From assembly GCA_036245805.1 (NCBI GenBank), contig BTRK01000003.1:29343215-29407214 (forward strand): a DNA stretch of 64,000 nt. Reading direction: 5' to 3'. Below the pieces are notes generated by a model. That model was given only the letters and a program-made list of their open reading frames with translations. It had not been told where the DNA came from and searched no databases. A program made the translations under genes and the position numbers. Positions 35,001 to 48,753 of this stretch are shown here, piece by piece. Each line of letters opens with the position of its first letter. The stretch's first letter is position 1. This DNA is from Pristionchus mayeri. Its lineage: Eukaryota; Nematoda; Chromadorea; Rhabditida; Neodiplogasteridae.

Positions 35001-35880
35001 TGTGAACATTTTTAATTCGTTGAGATTCAGAAAACTCACAAATCAGCGCGCAGTTTCGAGTTCGATGGCAGTACACTGGGTGGTTTCGGAGGTCGAAATC
35101 CTTGAGAGGAGATGGGAGGGATCTGCAAATAGGGAGGTATCCCATACAGTTGAAGATGGGACTACTCGAGATACTGATAGGGAGATTGATGGACGGGGGA
35201 GGGGGGATTGCCCCCAGTGGAGGATAAGTTTACTTTCTGCGCAAATCTGAAGACAATGGGGTGAAAACGGGGTGGGATTGAGACATTGCGGCGAGTAAGG
35301 AATAAAAATTTGTTTTGGCGCAGTGGAAGAAATGAACATACAAAAATATTGCTTATGGTGCGTGCTAGGCAGAATAATTAAAAGAGAAGAAATGAAAGAA
35401 TTCATGAGCGAGTAAAGATTCACTGTAGAAGGAACCTCATCGGTCAGAGAGTGCGAGAGAGCAGGCGAAGAGGAGAGAAGCAGAGAAATGAAGATCCAGA
35501 GAGTGGACAAGAAAAGACAGATTATCGGGTCCCGCAGAGTATTCTCAAATCAGAAAACGGGAATCAAGTGCAACAATTTATCAGTGATAGATCGAATTCG
35601 AGGTAATACGAGACCGTTCAAGAAAATTTCTCACCGTATAGGCATAAAATAAAACAACATGAGGACTTCTTTCGCGGGTACGGTGCGTTGCAGGCGAAAT
35701 TCAGGGTGAGACGACACGGTGGAATAAACTCATAGTAGAGAGAGAGAGAGGGAGAGTTTGTCAAGTCGCTGTGCTCGCATCAAAGAACGCGGAAACCTCT
35801 TGCACTTACTGATAAGAGAGAGTTCACGCCCTCCCATCAACAGGAAGTGAGGACTACCGGGGGATTCCAGAGAGAGGTTG
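26041..35880. other. Gene-free region, first part
   Basis: No exon chain with phase-consistent splice sites was found. Open frames up to 207 aa (29385-30008 -) are Ser/Leu/Pro-rich translations of GA/CT-rich DNA. The DNA carries recurrent GAGAGTG-type purine stretches, runs of G (29841-29851) and C (33678-33688), the octamer GATCAAAG at 28395, 28833, 32873, 32984, 33989 and 34799, and GGNACC clusters listed separately. Confidence 0.5.
26650..27815. repeat. Cluster of GGNACC-type dyads
   Basis: Words such as GGAACC, GGTACC, GGTGCC and GGTTCC, often with CTGG or CCAG next to them, recur at 26669-26680, 26823-26850, 26885-26897, 26930-26940 and 27773-27815. The same style returns at 17601-17635, 21264-21290, 39047-39105, 41398-41445 and 45882-45925. 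Each group spans 15-60 bp with two to four dyads. Seen directly; function unknown. Confidence 0.6.
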
Positions 35881-35881
35881 A

Positions 35882-35888
<7 letters not shown>

Positions 35889-35919
<31 letters not shown>
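35889..35919. repeat. (GA)n microsatellite
   Basis: About 15 uninterrupted GA units on the plus strand, inside a wider purine-rich stretch. Confidence 0.95.
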
Positions 35920-35923
<4 letters not shown>

Positions 35924-38900
35924 AGCGAAAAGAAGCGCCCCTCCACCCCCTGAGGCCATGATTATTCAAGAGATGATCTGTGCACAGAGAGAGGGCAATG
36001 ATTGGAGAGGGCAGGGGATGGAATCACTCTCTCTCTACTCAATGCACTCTTTCGACGGCAGGGTATTGTAGAAGAGGAGAAAGGCAACCATTTAGTGAAA
36101 AATTGACCAAACTGAAAACTCCAAAATGCGATATGCGTGAGATTTGCAAAATGGTGAAACAAAGAAGGCTCTAGGAGTTGGTGACAGTATCTCTTCTACT
36201 CCCACCTTCTCTCGCGCATTCTGACCGTGCAGAACGTGTCCGATGAGGAGAGAGGAGCACGTGGCTCCAGACATAAAGTTATGGGGTTTGTAAGTGGATG
36301 GGAAAGTGCAAAACGGCGTTGTGCTGTGAGAAAACTGAGAAGTAGGGGAAAGTAGTTCCAAAACCAGGCGAACAAAGCCCGCAAACTAGCAGTAATAAAA
36401 CGATTTGGGGGAAGGAGGAGAAAGGACAGGAGGATGATCGAGAGTCAGCGAGCGAGAGATAGGGGCGTATATTGTATATCTGTGCCCGCTGCTATTGTGC
36501 GCGCCCCTGGGAGCATAATAGCCTGCGGGCATGAGTCGGATTTGCGAGCCAGTGATAGCGAGAGACCACTAATCACACCCTAGTAATTGCTGGTTTGCTG
36601 CTACAGCTTGCGCATTTCGTTTACGATGAATTATGAAGAACTGCGCAACACAAGTTACAAAGAATCTAATGAATCGATTTCATTCAAGTTTTCCAAGGAT
36701 AGAGATGAGAAGTGAGAGCCGAGTCCATTTCGCTGAGTTTCGTTGATGAGCCGCGTTTTCTCATTAGTGGCAGACGAAACCACGAGCCGCTTTTTTTGCA
36801 CCGAAATAGGGGAAATTGGTAGGAAAGTTGGGGGGAAATTGCTGAGGAGTCAGAATGGAGCGAGCGAAAGAACTTATCGGCATCAACCACCATTCATATC
36901 GCCGCTTCTCATCTTTTCCATCTCTCGAACGCCGTTATTTCTGTCTCTGATATCGCGCTCTCTTCATATCCAACACACTCTGGTTCTTTCCAACCATCAA
37001 ACGAACGTTCAGTCTGGAGAAAGACTTATCATAGCCCAGGAAGAAAAGTGAGCGCTGATGAGCTGCATTGATACAGAGCGATATTTGAGAGCAGCAATCT
37101 GGTTCTCTTCATTTCCCGTGCTCTCTCGCTTTCTCTCGCCGGGAAATTCAAAAAAGGAGAAAATTGAGAGGGCGAGGCCTTGAAAGGTCCTTTCTGTTGC
37201 ATTGAATGGAAAGGTTCGGAGTGTTCGCGCAAGGGGACAAAAAAGGGGCGCAGATTATCGAATTAGAGGGTTGAGAGACCAAATGGAATGGAAGAAAGGA
37301 CGGAATCAAAGACGCGATTCGAAGACACGAAAAGCTTGTTGAGCAGATGAAATGAATTAGGAGAAGGGAAACCAGGCAGACGAAGGGGAGGAAGTATGGA
37401 TCTGAGGAACTATCCTCAGTCTCCCTGCTATCTCGTTTCTCTGACTGTGATAGAGAAAACAGAACGAAGAGGGTTCTTCATCTTCTAGTTCTGCGAGATG
37501 AAAGGGACCGGCGGCCTGTTGTTGATCAACGAATTGAGAGATCTTGCAAAACAGCTATGAATCAGACTGTGGAAGAAGTGAGAACAAGTGGAGAGATTCA
37601 AATCATCCGCTCAATCTGGGGAAGATCTCAGTAAGGAAAAGGAGCGCCCCCCATGGAGATGATGAATGGATGGGGAAAGTGAGGAGATCTCCAAGCGGAT
37701 ACTTACAAGTTGAGTTCTCGAGGAGGATAGATCCTCATTCCAAACTCATACTCTTCAATCAAGGGTAATTTAGAATTTCAGATGCAGCTTTTTAAAAATC
37801 GTATTATAATAGCATGCAATTTATCACTACATAAGCAGATTGGGAAACAACTCAAGAGTGAAGAAAAAGCGCGCGACCGGTACTCCAGAAGAGCGGGCGA
37901 GTTTTACATCAGAACCTGATAGGGCACCGAAAGCTTACACAAGCGAGTGTGGCCCCCCTTCCGATGCCGCCTCTAAAAGTTACGCAACACCTGTCATGTT
38001 TTGGGAAGATTTGCGAGCGGGGCTTAGCACGAGGAGGGGGGAGGGCGAGGGGCGGTTGATAGCACTCATTTATCAGGGCGAACGAGCCAGTCGACCTCTC
38101 CCACTGCAACAAGTGGCGATCTACTGGGGTCTGCGACTCTCTTCATTATACCTTATCTCTGGTCATTTCTAGTGGTAGAGAGAGCTTGCGAAATGGGGAT
38201 AGTCAGACGTAGAGACTCTCTCCAGATCGGCTTTTCTCTGGTTGGTTGGAGAAACAAAGTTGCCTGATAAATGGGCAAAATCTGGGCTAAAGATACACCG
38301 CAACGCCAGAAGAAAGAGCGCACTTTTTACAGGGGATCTTGTGAGGGAAACATCTGGAAAGGACAGAGGCGACGGAAGCTACAGTAGGAGTGTGCTGGCT
38401 ATGTTGAATGTCTCTTTCTATTCCGAATAATCTTTTTCTGTCAGAGAGTGTGAGAGGGCGTGGACTGAAGAGCGCCTTCACTTCAGTGGGCAAAATGAAT
38501 GCGTGAATCAGTACTGTAGTCAGTAGGTCAGCGTGGGAATGATACTGTAGTAGGGAGTAATGGTGAATAGGATCAGTGAGTAGTTAGTGAATACCAGAGG
38601 GCATGGAGGTAAGCTTCCGTCGAACAAAAAAGGGTTACTGACTTCATAATTTGACCAAGAAAATTCTTTAAAAAACAAAATTCTTCTAAAAAAATGAAGA
38701 CTAAATTTTGAATGTTTCTGTACTCAAAGTAGGTCAATGTCGAGGAACAATGCAATAGTGCAAGACTGCCATCTAACTGTCTTATCCCAAATCTATTCGC
38801 TCATTACTCAAGCCAATGTCAGAACAATGAGCGCCAACTGTCAGTCACTGTGGAATCTTCCACCGAGCGAGCAGCAAGCATCTCTTCAGTAACCCACTCT

Positions 38901-41900
38901 CTCACAGGTCAGATAGAACGAGAAATCACGGCATATTGAGAGAGTCAGACAGTGTCTACAGAAGTGATCGATCCGCTTGTACTATCGCCTAGACACTGTA
39001 GAAATGAAACGGCGCATAACTGTGAGAAAGGAGTTGTCAAAGGTCAGGTGCCAGGCCAAGTTGAGGGATGGCACCATGGGCACCAAGGTACTCGGCACCA
39101 GTGATTACCCTTCCGAATAGGCCGATCTCGAGAAGGGCGTGTAAAATCTCGCGCATTCACGCTTGAAGGGCCCTTAATCGGGAAGGGGAAGAAAAACGAG
39201 GAGAATAAGAGGGGAGTAATCATAAAAAGTAGAGGAGTGAAAGGAAGAGAGAGAGATACTCATACTACTTCTACTCCCATTGTCGACGAGCTTCCGATGA
39301 AAGAAAGAAGCGAGGACGATGAATAAAACATGAAGAAATCCGGGGAATCCGCAGGGTGAGATGAGACCGCGAATCGTACAGGAATTATGGGTGTGGTATC
39401 GGTTAACTGTGATACGGTACCCAAGATATACCGTAATCGGCAGTGTTACTTGTGCATTGACACGCAACGCCGAATGTCAAATGTGGCGAGGGAATGGATC
39501 GGGGGGTAATGGGATAGCGAAGTGTGAGGGAAGAAAAAGAAGGGGAAACGGTAAAAAGCTGGGACGACTTGGGGAAGAATAGACGAAAGGGCGCCGAACT
39601 CCCCGTTTCCGGCCCACTGATCAGGGGAGGTAGGTCAGAGAAGGAGAGAGAACAGGGAGAAGGGAGAGAGACCAGAGCTGTTTCACAGTTACAAGCCGAC
39701 GGATAAACCAAATCCGCCTCCCCGAGGGAGGGTAGATAAATGTGTTTAGCGCACTGGCAGTACCTACCACACTTACTTACCCAATGTGGTTAACAGTGCA
39801 GTGAACCGGGGGCAAATGTGCATCAACCTATCGACGAGCGAGAGCAGTTTTGAGTGATTTGATTGATGTTCAAACTTCAAACTGATGAGAGCTTCGGTCT
39901 CGAACTTTTAATTTATCATGCAATACTGTTCCGGGTGTAGGGAGCACATTAAAAATAGACAGCTAGACGACGGATGATAACAATGATAAATGAGATTTGA
40001 TAGACGCCTGTTAAACAAAAAAATATTTGAGATGCGAGGATATTAGTACTGACAAGTTGCCTCTGAATTTCTCGTTGAAATGGGGAAGCAACAGGCATAA
40101 TTGGACGCCTCGATGACTGATTTGCATAAAGCGGAAGAGCTTCTCCCTCTTCTCATTTCTCTCTCAGCACTCTACATCGTTTTCTCGTTGCTGCCCAAAT
40201 CAGTAGTGGACCCAGGGGAGAGACCCTCCTCCCTAACTTCGCCCCCTACCAAAAGTGGTGAGAGATAGCCGCTGATTTATCGCCCTCAGTATATCATGCG
40301 AAGAAGTTGGAGGATGAGGGAGAAGATCCTCGAGAAGGCACAGGAGTTATCTCCCCCCCCCCTCCCCCTATCCTTCTCTGACCACTACTCGCAGACAATG
40401 AGAAAAGTATACAGTGAGGACATAAACGGGAAAAAGCGACCTTTGGCTCTGGCGGAACGGCCCGCAATAAACTAAAGAGCCAACTTAGGGAAAGAGCTGA
40501 AGCACTCGCGCAATTTCAATTGCGTACTCGTTCGAACAATTCAATTTCGAAAGTGCGTTTTTCGGCCTGAGCGAACATTGCGACGACTTGAAAACGTCCG
40601 AGCAATCCATCAAAATTTGACAGAAACACCGTGGTTCGGGGCACCGAAACTACAGCTGCAAAGCCGCAAATGCCCTTTGATCCGCTGACAGCTAAGATGA
40701 TTGGTGGAGTGGACGGCAGTCAGGTGGCGTGATTCCTCTCTGTCTCTCTCCGATTCCCCTGATCTCTCTCCTTCTCTGCCTGTCCTCAGCCCCAGGGTGG
40801 TGACAGAATCTGGCGCTTCCAATGATATTCAGATGATGAATCGACGTTGATTACTACGCTTTTACGGCGATTTTCCGACGGGTTTACGATGGGAAATAAG
40901 GGAGTTTCCAGCTAAGAACCGCTAATAAGTTCGCAAAATTGTCTGGGAAAATCTTAGCTGAACATATGATTGCTCAAAATTACAAGTTTGAAAATTCTCG
41001 GAAGTTTTCACTTGAGACAATTATTTCTCAAATTCTATTTGCGGTTCTCTAAATTAGAGTTTATTCTGGTAATTGAGAATGCAATCAGTAATGAAATAAA
41101 GAAAAAGAGAGTACTGCTTAGAACTGAGGGTAAAATGTGGACTTCCTAGAATGGAACGGGTGGGTGTTTCGGTCCTGGGTAAGATTTATTTGCACAAAGC
41201 TACATTGCTTTGATTTACAGCGAAGACTTTTTTGCGCACGCTGCTCTCGGCCTTGATTGACTCAATTTCTCGAGAGTTGTTGTTTTAGCTCTCGCGCATT
41301 TATTGGATTAATTGCCTGAATTTAGCCTAGCAGCGCCTCTTCTCTCGCGTAAACACCACGGCTGTCACCTAATGTGTGAGTGCCCGGCTACCATAGACTG
41401 GGTACCTGGTGCCACTCTTGGTACCAACTATTCTGGCACCGAGTGGGATCGGAGAAGCTCGAAAACGGCGTGAATTGAGCGAGATGGTCGGAATGCAGGC
41501 ATAGGTGCTAGGATGGAATGAAACTGGATGGCGGGCGGAAAGAATAAATGAAATGGATCATTCATGCGTGGAATCTTTCTTCTCTGTTTCATTCTTATGT
41601 ATTCTTCTCCTCCCCATATCTCTCTCCTGGTCATCTTTTCTCTCTCGGATCACTCGCCGCTTCAATTAGCCTCGCCTATGAGTATGTGGGTGAGGAGAAG
41701 AGGCAAGAAATGAGAGTGAAATCGAGCCTGCACAGATTGGAAGAGAGCCAATTCCATCGAGGGAGGGATAAGAACAGGCACTGCTTTGCCTTGCCCATCT
41801 CTGGACATATTGATCCACTTGATTATACTGAGGGATTGAGCAATGAATACCGTAGGACTCACAATTCTCAGTAGGTGGTGCGTGAAGTTCGTTCGTTGAT

Positions 41901-44900
41901 GCTGCAAGTGAGTGTATTTATTTACATTGAGGGAGGGGAATCTCGACGGCATCAAGCGGGGAATCGTAAACTGAGAGAGTGCACACGCGGAAATTCATGA
42001 CGGCCATTGAATAACTATACTTCGAAGCTCTCAATTTATGAGCCGTGATTTCAGCAAAAGAAAAATTACGTGAATATGGGAAGAGGTAACGTGATGCTCG
42101 AGATTCGAAGACAGTAATGACAGGTGAACTTTTCCTATTTGCAGGAATGGCAATTCATAGTATGAAAATCGAAGCAAGTAGTGAAATTGTGAAAAAACAC
42201 CGAATGAAGATAATTGTTGAGGCGATCGAGAAAAGAAACAGTGAGCTCGCTTGCCCTCAAGCTACTGAGACCCTATTATTGCGCCCTATCTTTGCCCTTC
42301 CTAACCCGCTCCGCGCAAATCATGATGGATCGGCGAGACTCCGTGGGACAATATGGTCGAGGATGAAGCACTCTCTCACTTTCCCGTGATCTCTCGCCCT
42401 CTCTAACCGAAGAGAGATCACTGAGTGGGCGGAGGGACAAGGGAAGGGGCCTAAGCCCCGTCTCTTTAGCCGAGACTTATGAACCGAACGCATGAGATAT
42501 GAACATTGACTCTTCCATCCTATGATCCGGGAACGAAATGATATTCAAAAATAGAGCAGAGTAGATGTGACTCTCAAAATGAGGGAGATGAGAAGAGATG
42601 AAAGAGGTACTGAAGGTAATGAGGCATCCAATTCAGATCCAAAACGCAGATAGGAAAGTAGGGGGGAAACTACTGGGAAAAGACCACTTCACAGCTCTGC
42701 TCACAAATGACTCGTGCGTTCCTCTGGAAACATCAGACTGCTCTCCGCACTCTCTTCATTTCCCACACTCTCTCGTCTTCCACTGTTGACACCCCTTAAG
42801 GGGGAATGGGTCATGCACGAGAGAGCATGCGAAGAGAAGAGACGGTCGAAATCCCGAGACAAAAGGCTATAGGTCGAAATGAAATGGCTGGAAGGAGGGC
42901 TTATTTGAATGAAAGTGATTGAGGATTCAGGGGCAGATGGGCCGATTTTTCATCTCGAGAGGACAGGTTCTTCCAGAGAAAGAAGACTAGTCTCTTCGAA
43001 ACCAATTAATCAGTTGGCGATCTACAGGGAGGGTGTTTATGCAAATGAAGAGTACGGTAGACGAATTGCGTAGCCTACAGTTAGGTGTGTGTGTGCAAGT
43101 GTCAATTTTGGCAGCCCATAGTCAGCGCACATTTACGACCGCACGTCGTTACAGGCAATGGACCACTGCTGAATTTGATGAGGTCGTGATTTAGTAGGGA
43201 GGAGGAGGGAAGAGAGAGTGAGAGTAAATCAAGGGTGTGATGGACTATAATGACCTACACAGGAGTTGTCATCATGGAACTTGTCAATTTTTTATACCAT
43301 CGTATTTCCGAAGGGAAGGCCCACACTGGAGTGTTTTTTGACATTCTTAACAGGAAATTCAAGATGAGGACTAATTCAAGATTTTCAGGTCAGTACGAAA
43401 AGAATGCAAGTAGAATTGTGGCTAATTAGAATCTGTGGAATGTACATGGGAGTGCCAACAGTAGGAAATAAATGTAATGCAGAATGACCGTATCAGATAG
43501 AGCCGGCAAATGTTCAGATCAAATGCATTATTGGGTAAGTGGCAAATAAGATGTATATTCAACATGATGTTGTAAGAGAGAATACGAGCGAGTGAAAGAG
43601 TGCCAATCAGAAAACCCGAGTACGAAACAGTTTTTCACAACTGGAACCGGAACCGCGGTTACAAAGAGATTATGATGCATCCTTTGTCCCGTTTTCTATC
43701 GGTTCCGAAACGTCGAGTTGTGAGAAAAAAATTTCCACTCGTACCATAACAGTGAAAACTAACTGAAAAGTAGTATATTTCGTGATTCAGATAGGGCAAG
43801 AAAGTGTAAGGGAGATAGTGGGAATGACGAATTGGCGTCTCGAGTGTATCGGTTGCTCTTAGATCGACACTTGTAGTGGCATTCAGCAGATCTACGAACA
43901 ACAAGAAGAAATGCATGGCAATTAGAATCTCGGAGAATGCAGAGGCGAACCAGAAATGCAATGACTATCAGAGAACCGTAACGGGAGAGCCGGCAAATGG
44001 CCTGATCAGGCGCCGCATTATTGGTGTAAGTGGCTATTGAGATGGCTGCTCAACAAGATGCTCACATCTGGTGACAGTGCTCGAGTTGGGAGGGATGAGA
44101 GACAAGGAGGAGAGAGGAGAGGGAGAGAGGGAGAGAAAGAGGAGGGAGTATGAGGAATTGGGAGAGTACCAATCAAAAAACAATTGAGAAAATCGAGCAT
44201 TATTACGGAAGAAGATGAGAGACGACAGGTGTGAAGTAGGGGTGGTTGTACTGTAGACAGAAGCGCGATACAACAATCAGATTGGATCCCGAGAGCTTCA
44301 TGGGGATATACCTTTAGTGTGGTTTATTTACGTTTCAGTAACTGGAAATACACGGAATATTTGACAGGGGAGTTGATAAAGATGGAACACACCAAAACAC
44401 GTATAAATCAAGGAATCGAAAGGATTCTGAAGAGGTCGCAGCCAGCTCGCAAACGCAGATCATAATCCTTCTGCTATCTGCTCGTTCCATCTCTGATGGT
44501 TGCATGGTTCCATGAGTTATGTGCGAGAATCGAGCATAACCCCGATAAGCATCTCTCTCTCTCTCGCATTTCCGTTCGCCCACTGTGAGAACAGAGACAT
44601 TCAGGGGCAATCTCTTCATTTTTCGAACTCTCTCGCTGGCAGAGAGGAGAGAGCAGGGGGGGAGGGGAGGAGAGAGGAGAGAGCAGGGGGGGAGGAGGGG
44701 AGGAGAGAGGAGAGAGCAGGGGGAAGGGGAGGAGGATGAATGCGCATCTGTGGAAATGCTAATGAAATAGTGATCATGAGAGCTGCCAGTTCCAGCATGT
44801 TCGGGGAATTCGGAGGCAGGTTCCAGAGAGGACGGATATATCACGGATATATGTATACGAAAGGCATTTTCAGGATCAGTCTTTGCTCATTTTTGATTAT

Positions 44901-47900
44901 TCAGAGCATGAAAAGTTTGTCGGGAACGATGAGGTGGCTTAAATACTGCTTGGCCAGTGGAGTCGTCAGATTCAAACGTTCACTCTCGCTGACAATCGCC
45001 CCGCGAACCCTCTAATTTCCAATTCCGGCACCGCATTTCCGCCCTGTCCAGCTCTCTAAATGGCGGAAGTCTTGAGTGAGCAGTGGGAGACAATGCCCTG
45101 AGGGGGGGGGGGGGGTTGCGTCATTACTAGTCAACTTCCCTTGACGACTTTTCACTCTTTGCCACTGTCAATACCACATCTCGCTCTAAATACAGTGAAT
45201 TGACAGAAGGTAGAGGCACGGGGCCAAGTATGCTAATCTGAATCTGCTAGATGTTTGTCGGGCCTCGGCGATGAATAGAGAACGTGCCAACAGCGTACAA
45301 TGGAGCTCCGCGGGGGGCGAAATCGATCTGGGTGTCAATAATATGGCAGAGGTCATCAGGGACAAGCTAGAGTTCAAATATCTGGTATCTTCGTGGTAAT
45401 AAAACCCCGTGATTTTAGGCTAAACATTACACGGAGTTCCAAATTTTGAATACTCGCAGTCCAGTGGTTCAAAATCGGATATAATTCGAATTTTAAAACT
45501 TCCTAAAAATAAAAGGGCATTCCCGCTGAATCTGCAAAGCAAGCGGCAAAGTTCGTACAGTAAATGGCCAAATAGCTTGCTTCGGTGCTCTGTCAGTGTT
45601 TTTTCGCGGACGCTTTTAGGGTTTGAAGTGAAAATAGGTTGAGAGAGGCCATTTCGGAAATGAGGGAGAGGAGGAAAAACACAGAGATTCCTCTCATTGT
45701 TATCACTGCAAGGCTGTAAATGGGAGTGGAGAGGGGGAATCACTGAGTGTCGCTCAACTGTCAGTGTACCGAGTTGCAACTATTCCCCTCCCTCTCTTTT
45801 CCCAGATGTCTTTGTGAGCGCCAGTGATAGAGTAGCCATTATTCTTATAGGGAAGAAGAAGCGCCACCTGTGACCTGACACCCGACCCGAACCAGAACCA
45901 GAGACTGGTGCCAGCACAGATAAACAACGGCTGGAACCTAATTGGGCCCGAACTTCGCCGTCCTTGGGCTCGGGATAAAGAACACGAGAGTAATCAGCGA
46001 GCTCGAGGCAGGAGAGAAGAATACCTACGGTAGGATGCGGGGGATAATGGACATGCACATTAATATGAGGATGGATGGGCACCCGGGGGCAAAAAGGGAG
46101 AGGCAGGAAAAAACGGGCGAATGGGGGTCGAAAAAGTAGTAAAGATTGATGGGAATGATGAGAGGAGTGAGTTGGGAGTGAACAAGGTCGGAGTGGAGGA
46201 GAAGACTTTGATGGACCACGTGGAAAGCGGATGTGGGACGTTTTCTTGATAAAATAGTAAATACTCATGTGATATTGAAAGGTGGGCATGTAGCGGATGC
46301 TAGCTCTCGAAAAAGCGCAGTGATTGCATGTTGACTAGGGGCAAGAGTGATGTACTCTCTGGACGGGTCGTCCGTTCCTTGTCTTTCACTCCCATCGGAA
46401 ACTCGAGACGGCCTGTCCTTAGGACAGAAACAGATGTGAGGAAAGAGAGAGTTGGAATGAAGTGGAATTATGAAGAACAGCGATCGGATCAGTACATCTA
46501 GTGACCAAAATGAATTAATCAATGAAATCAACAGTGGTGTTTTCGAAAAAATAGGGATACAATATGTAAACAGCGATTGGTTCTACCGAACTTAATGCTT
46601 CACAATAAGAACCGGGTATTAGGAGAGGAGAGAAGCTACGAAGAAACGGCTACTCGAGTAGTCTCTCAAGTCAGTGTCCGAGTCTGCGCAACAAATTTCA
46701 TCGCTCTCAATTGCGAGCCAATGGCCATATCGTCCACTTCTCTCCCTTGCAAGACACTTCACTGACCGACGAGAGAGCACGGGAAAAGAGGAGAGCAGAG
46801 AGAGAGGGAGGAGATCCTCCTCACTACATTGCGCAACAACTACACATCTTCTTCCCGCTTATTGCCGCCTCGAGCCTATTAGGAGGGCGGAAAGTGTCTA
46901 TTTCAGGGCGAGTACACGTTAGTCTTAGCTTACTGGGGGGGGGGGGGGGTGAAGTAATGAGACACGGAGTAGACGGTTGAAGACTGGGTTAAACTTAGAC
47001 AATGGGAAGAACCATGAAGCATCTGCCATTCCCCCTTGCAAATTGCACCATTTCGGATTCCCCTTGTACTCTCATTCTCCCACCCATGGAGTAAAGGAGG
47101 ATGCGTGAGGGGGCGTCATCATGCGCAATCTCGTCGGCTAATCAATAATTCACGCGACGACTGGTAGATCAAAGCGTGAGAACGGAAGGGCTTCCGGAAG
47201 TGGAGCGGGCATGGGAATACTCGAGAGCCGCGCATATCTCAGACGATTACAGTAAACAGAATGCCATCCGGTCAGATCTAATATCTGCTTATTTACAGTC
47301 ACTAGATGAGAGACGTTATTGAATGATGATGATGACGGGTGTGGGAAGGGTTAGAAGGAATGGAGGGAGGGACGGGGAGACAGTGAAACATGACCTACTC
47401 CTCGGTCCACTTAGACGGCCGACTAATTGTAATTGGCCAAATGACAAGAGTTATAGGAGCGAATTCGTATGCATTCTGAAGAGCGAAGAGATGAAACAGA
47501 GGGAGGAGAGGTGAAGATCATCTGGATACAGTTGGTTCCGGATACTCCGCGAAAAATACTGAGGGATATTCAAATATAAATTAAGGATAAATTTGCTTGA
47601 GGTGAAGAGCAGTTCACATCAATAAAACTAAACTTTGATCGACTTCGAAGACCGAAGAGGTAAAAATAGCCGAAGTTAGAGAACTCACGAAGTGAATCTG
47701 AGAAGTGAGCCCGAAAAGTGATTCATCACCCGCTCTTTTCCATGCTTTTGTTATGCGTTACACTCGAAACAGTTGTCGGTGCCGATTGAAAGTTATCGTG
47801 TGAATTAAGGATTCTGGCTTCTTGTGCTAAACCGGAAACGAAAAACACGGAAAGGGCGATCCGAATATTACACGAATTCAAATGCCGCTCGTGTGTAGTG

Positions 47901-48700
47901 GACTGATGGGACTAGCGTACTCTTTCGTCGGTCAGAGAAATTAGAGAACATGGGAACAGGAGAGAGTCAGACAGAGTGCATCAGAGGATGAAGCGGCGAG
48001 TCTTTGACTGCCCTCTCTCCTCCTCCCTCTTTGTTTCCCATTCTCACTCGTTATCTCTAACCGAGAAGTGATTTTGCTGGATGGAGAGGCCGGGAGAGTG
48101 CTCCATGCGAATGGCCTTCTATTAGTCAGACACGTGTCCGCGATGAGAGATGAGCTCGTTTTTGAGTGAACTCTAGTGATTTTACATCGTTTAGACATGA
48201 TGGGAGAGAGCGGGGAAATGAGCGACGACTGTCACTGATCTTCATGTGCTTCACCTATGTGAAGGTGATCTCTTCTATTATGCATCATCTAATCTTATTC
48301 ATGGTACCCAAGCACGAAAACTCCTCTTGGGGCTATCTTTCCTGGTTCAGAAAATCGACTCCACCTTTCTCCCATCTCTTCACTCCACATCTTCCCGCAC
48401 ATTCTGTACTTGATGAAGCACCCAAGCGGTGTACGTAGATAAGATACCATGTATGTTACCACGTATGTAATGCACCGACAGCAAATTTTTAAGCGATAAT
48501 TTTTCGGGTAAGTTATCGATGAAATTTTTTTCCATATTTTCGTATATATCCCGGTCCATGCTCAGTCCTTTCGATGACTATGATGACACAGAGTGCCCCT
48601 CCCTACATCGAGGAATCAATCCTCCGTACATTGCATAACAAGTGTGCATTTATGCAATTAATTTTTCTTTAATATTGTCAAGTAGTTTGGAAGAGAAATT
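35920..48700. other. Gene-free region, second part
   Basis: I found no supportable gene in these 12.8 kb on either strand. It has the same G-rich and GA-rich composition as the part before it, with G runs at 45102-45115 (14) and 46935-46949 (15), a 10-C run at 40353-40362, and GATCAAAG or its complement at 40675, 47167 and 47633. The best-looking open frames (34465-34785 +, 37840-38172 +, 44335-44844 -) are compositionally biased and lack partners. Confidence 0.5.
44641..44735. repeat. G-rich minisatellite
   Basis: Three tandem copies, 30-33 bp apart, of a unit beginning AGAGGAGAGAGCAGGGGGGG. The plus strand has several runs of three or more G, so G-quadruplex formation is plausible. Confidence 0.85.
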
Positions 48701-48753
48701 CTCGAAGACAAATGAAGATCAATTACACAATGATCAAAGCCATCCAAGGTAAC

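Noticed and set aside
44335..44844. 169-codon open frame on the minus strand
   Set aside because: Runs through the G-rich minisatellite, which forces Pro/Ser/Leu repeats.
26041..48700. Type I piRNA cluster
   Set aside because: CTGTTTCA upstream motifs are far too few (I noticed only about two).
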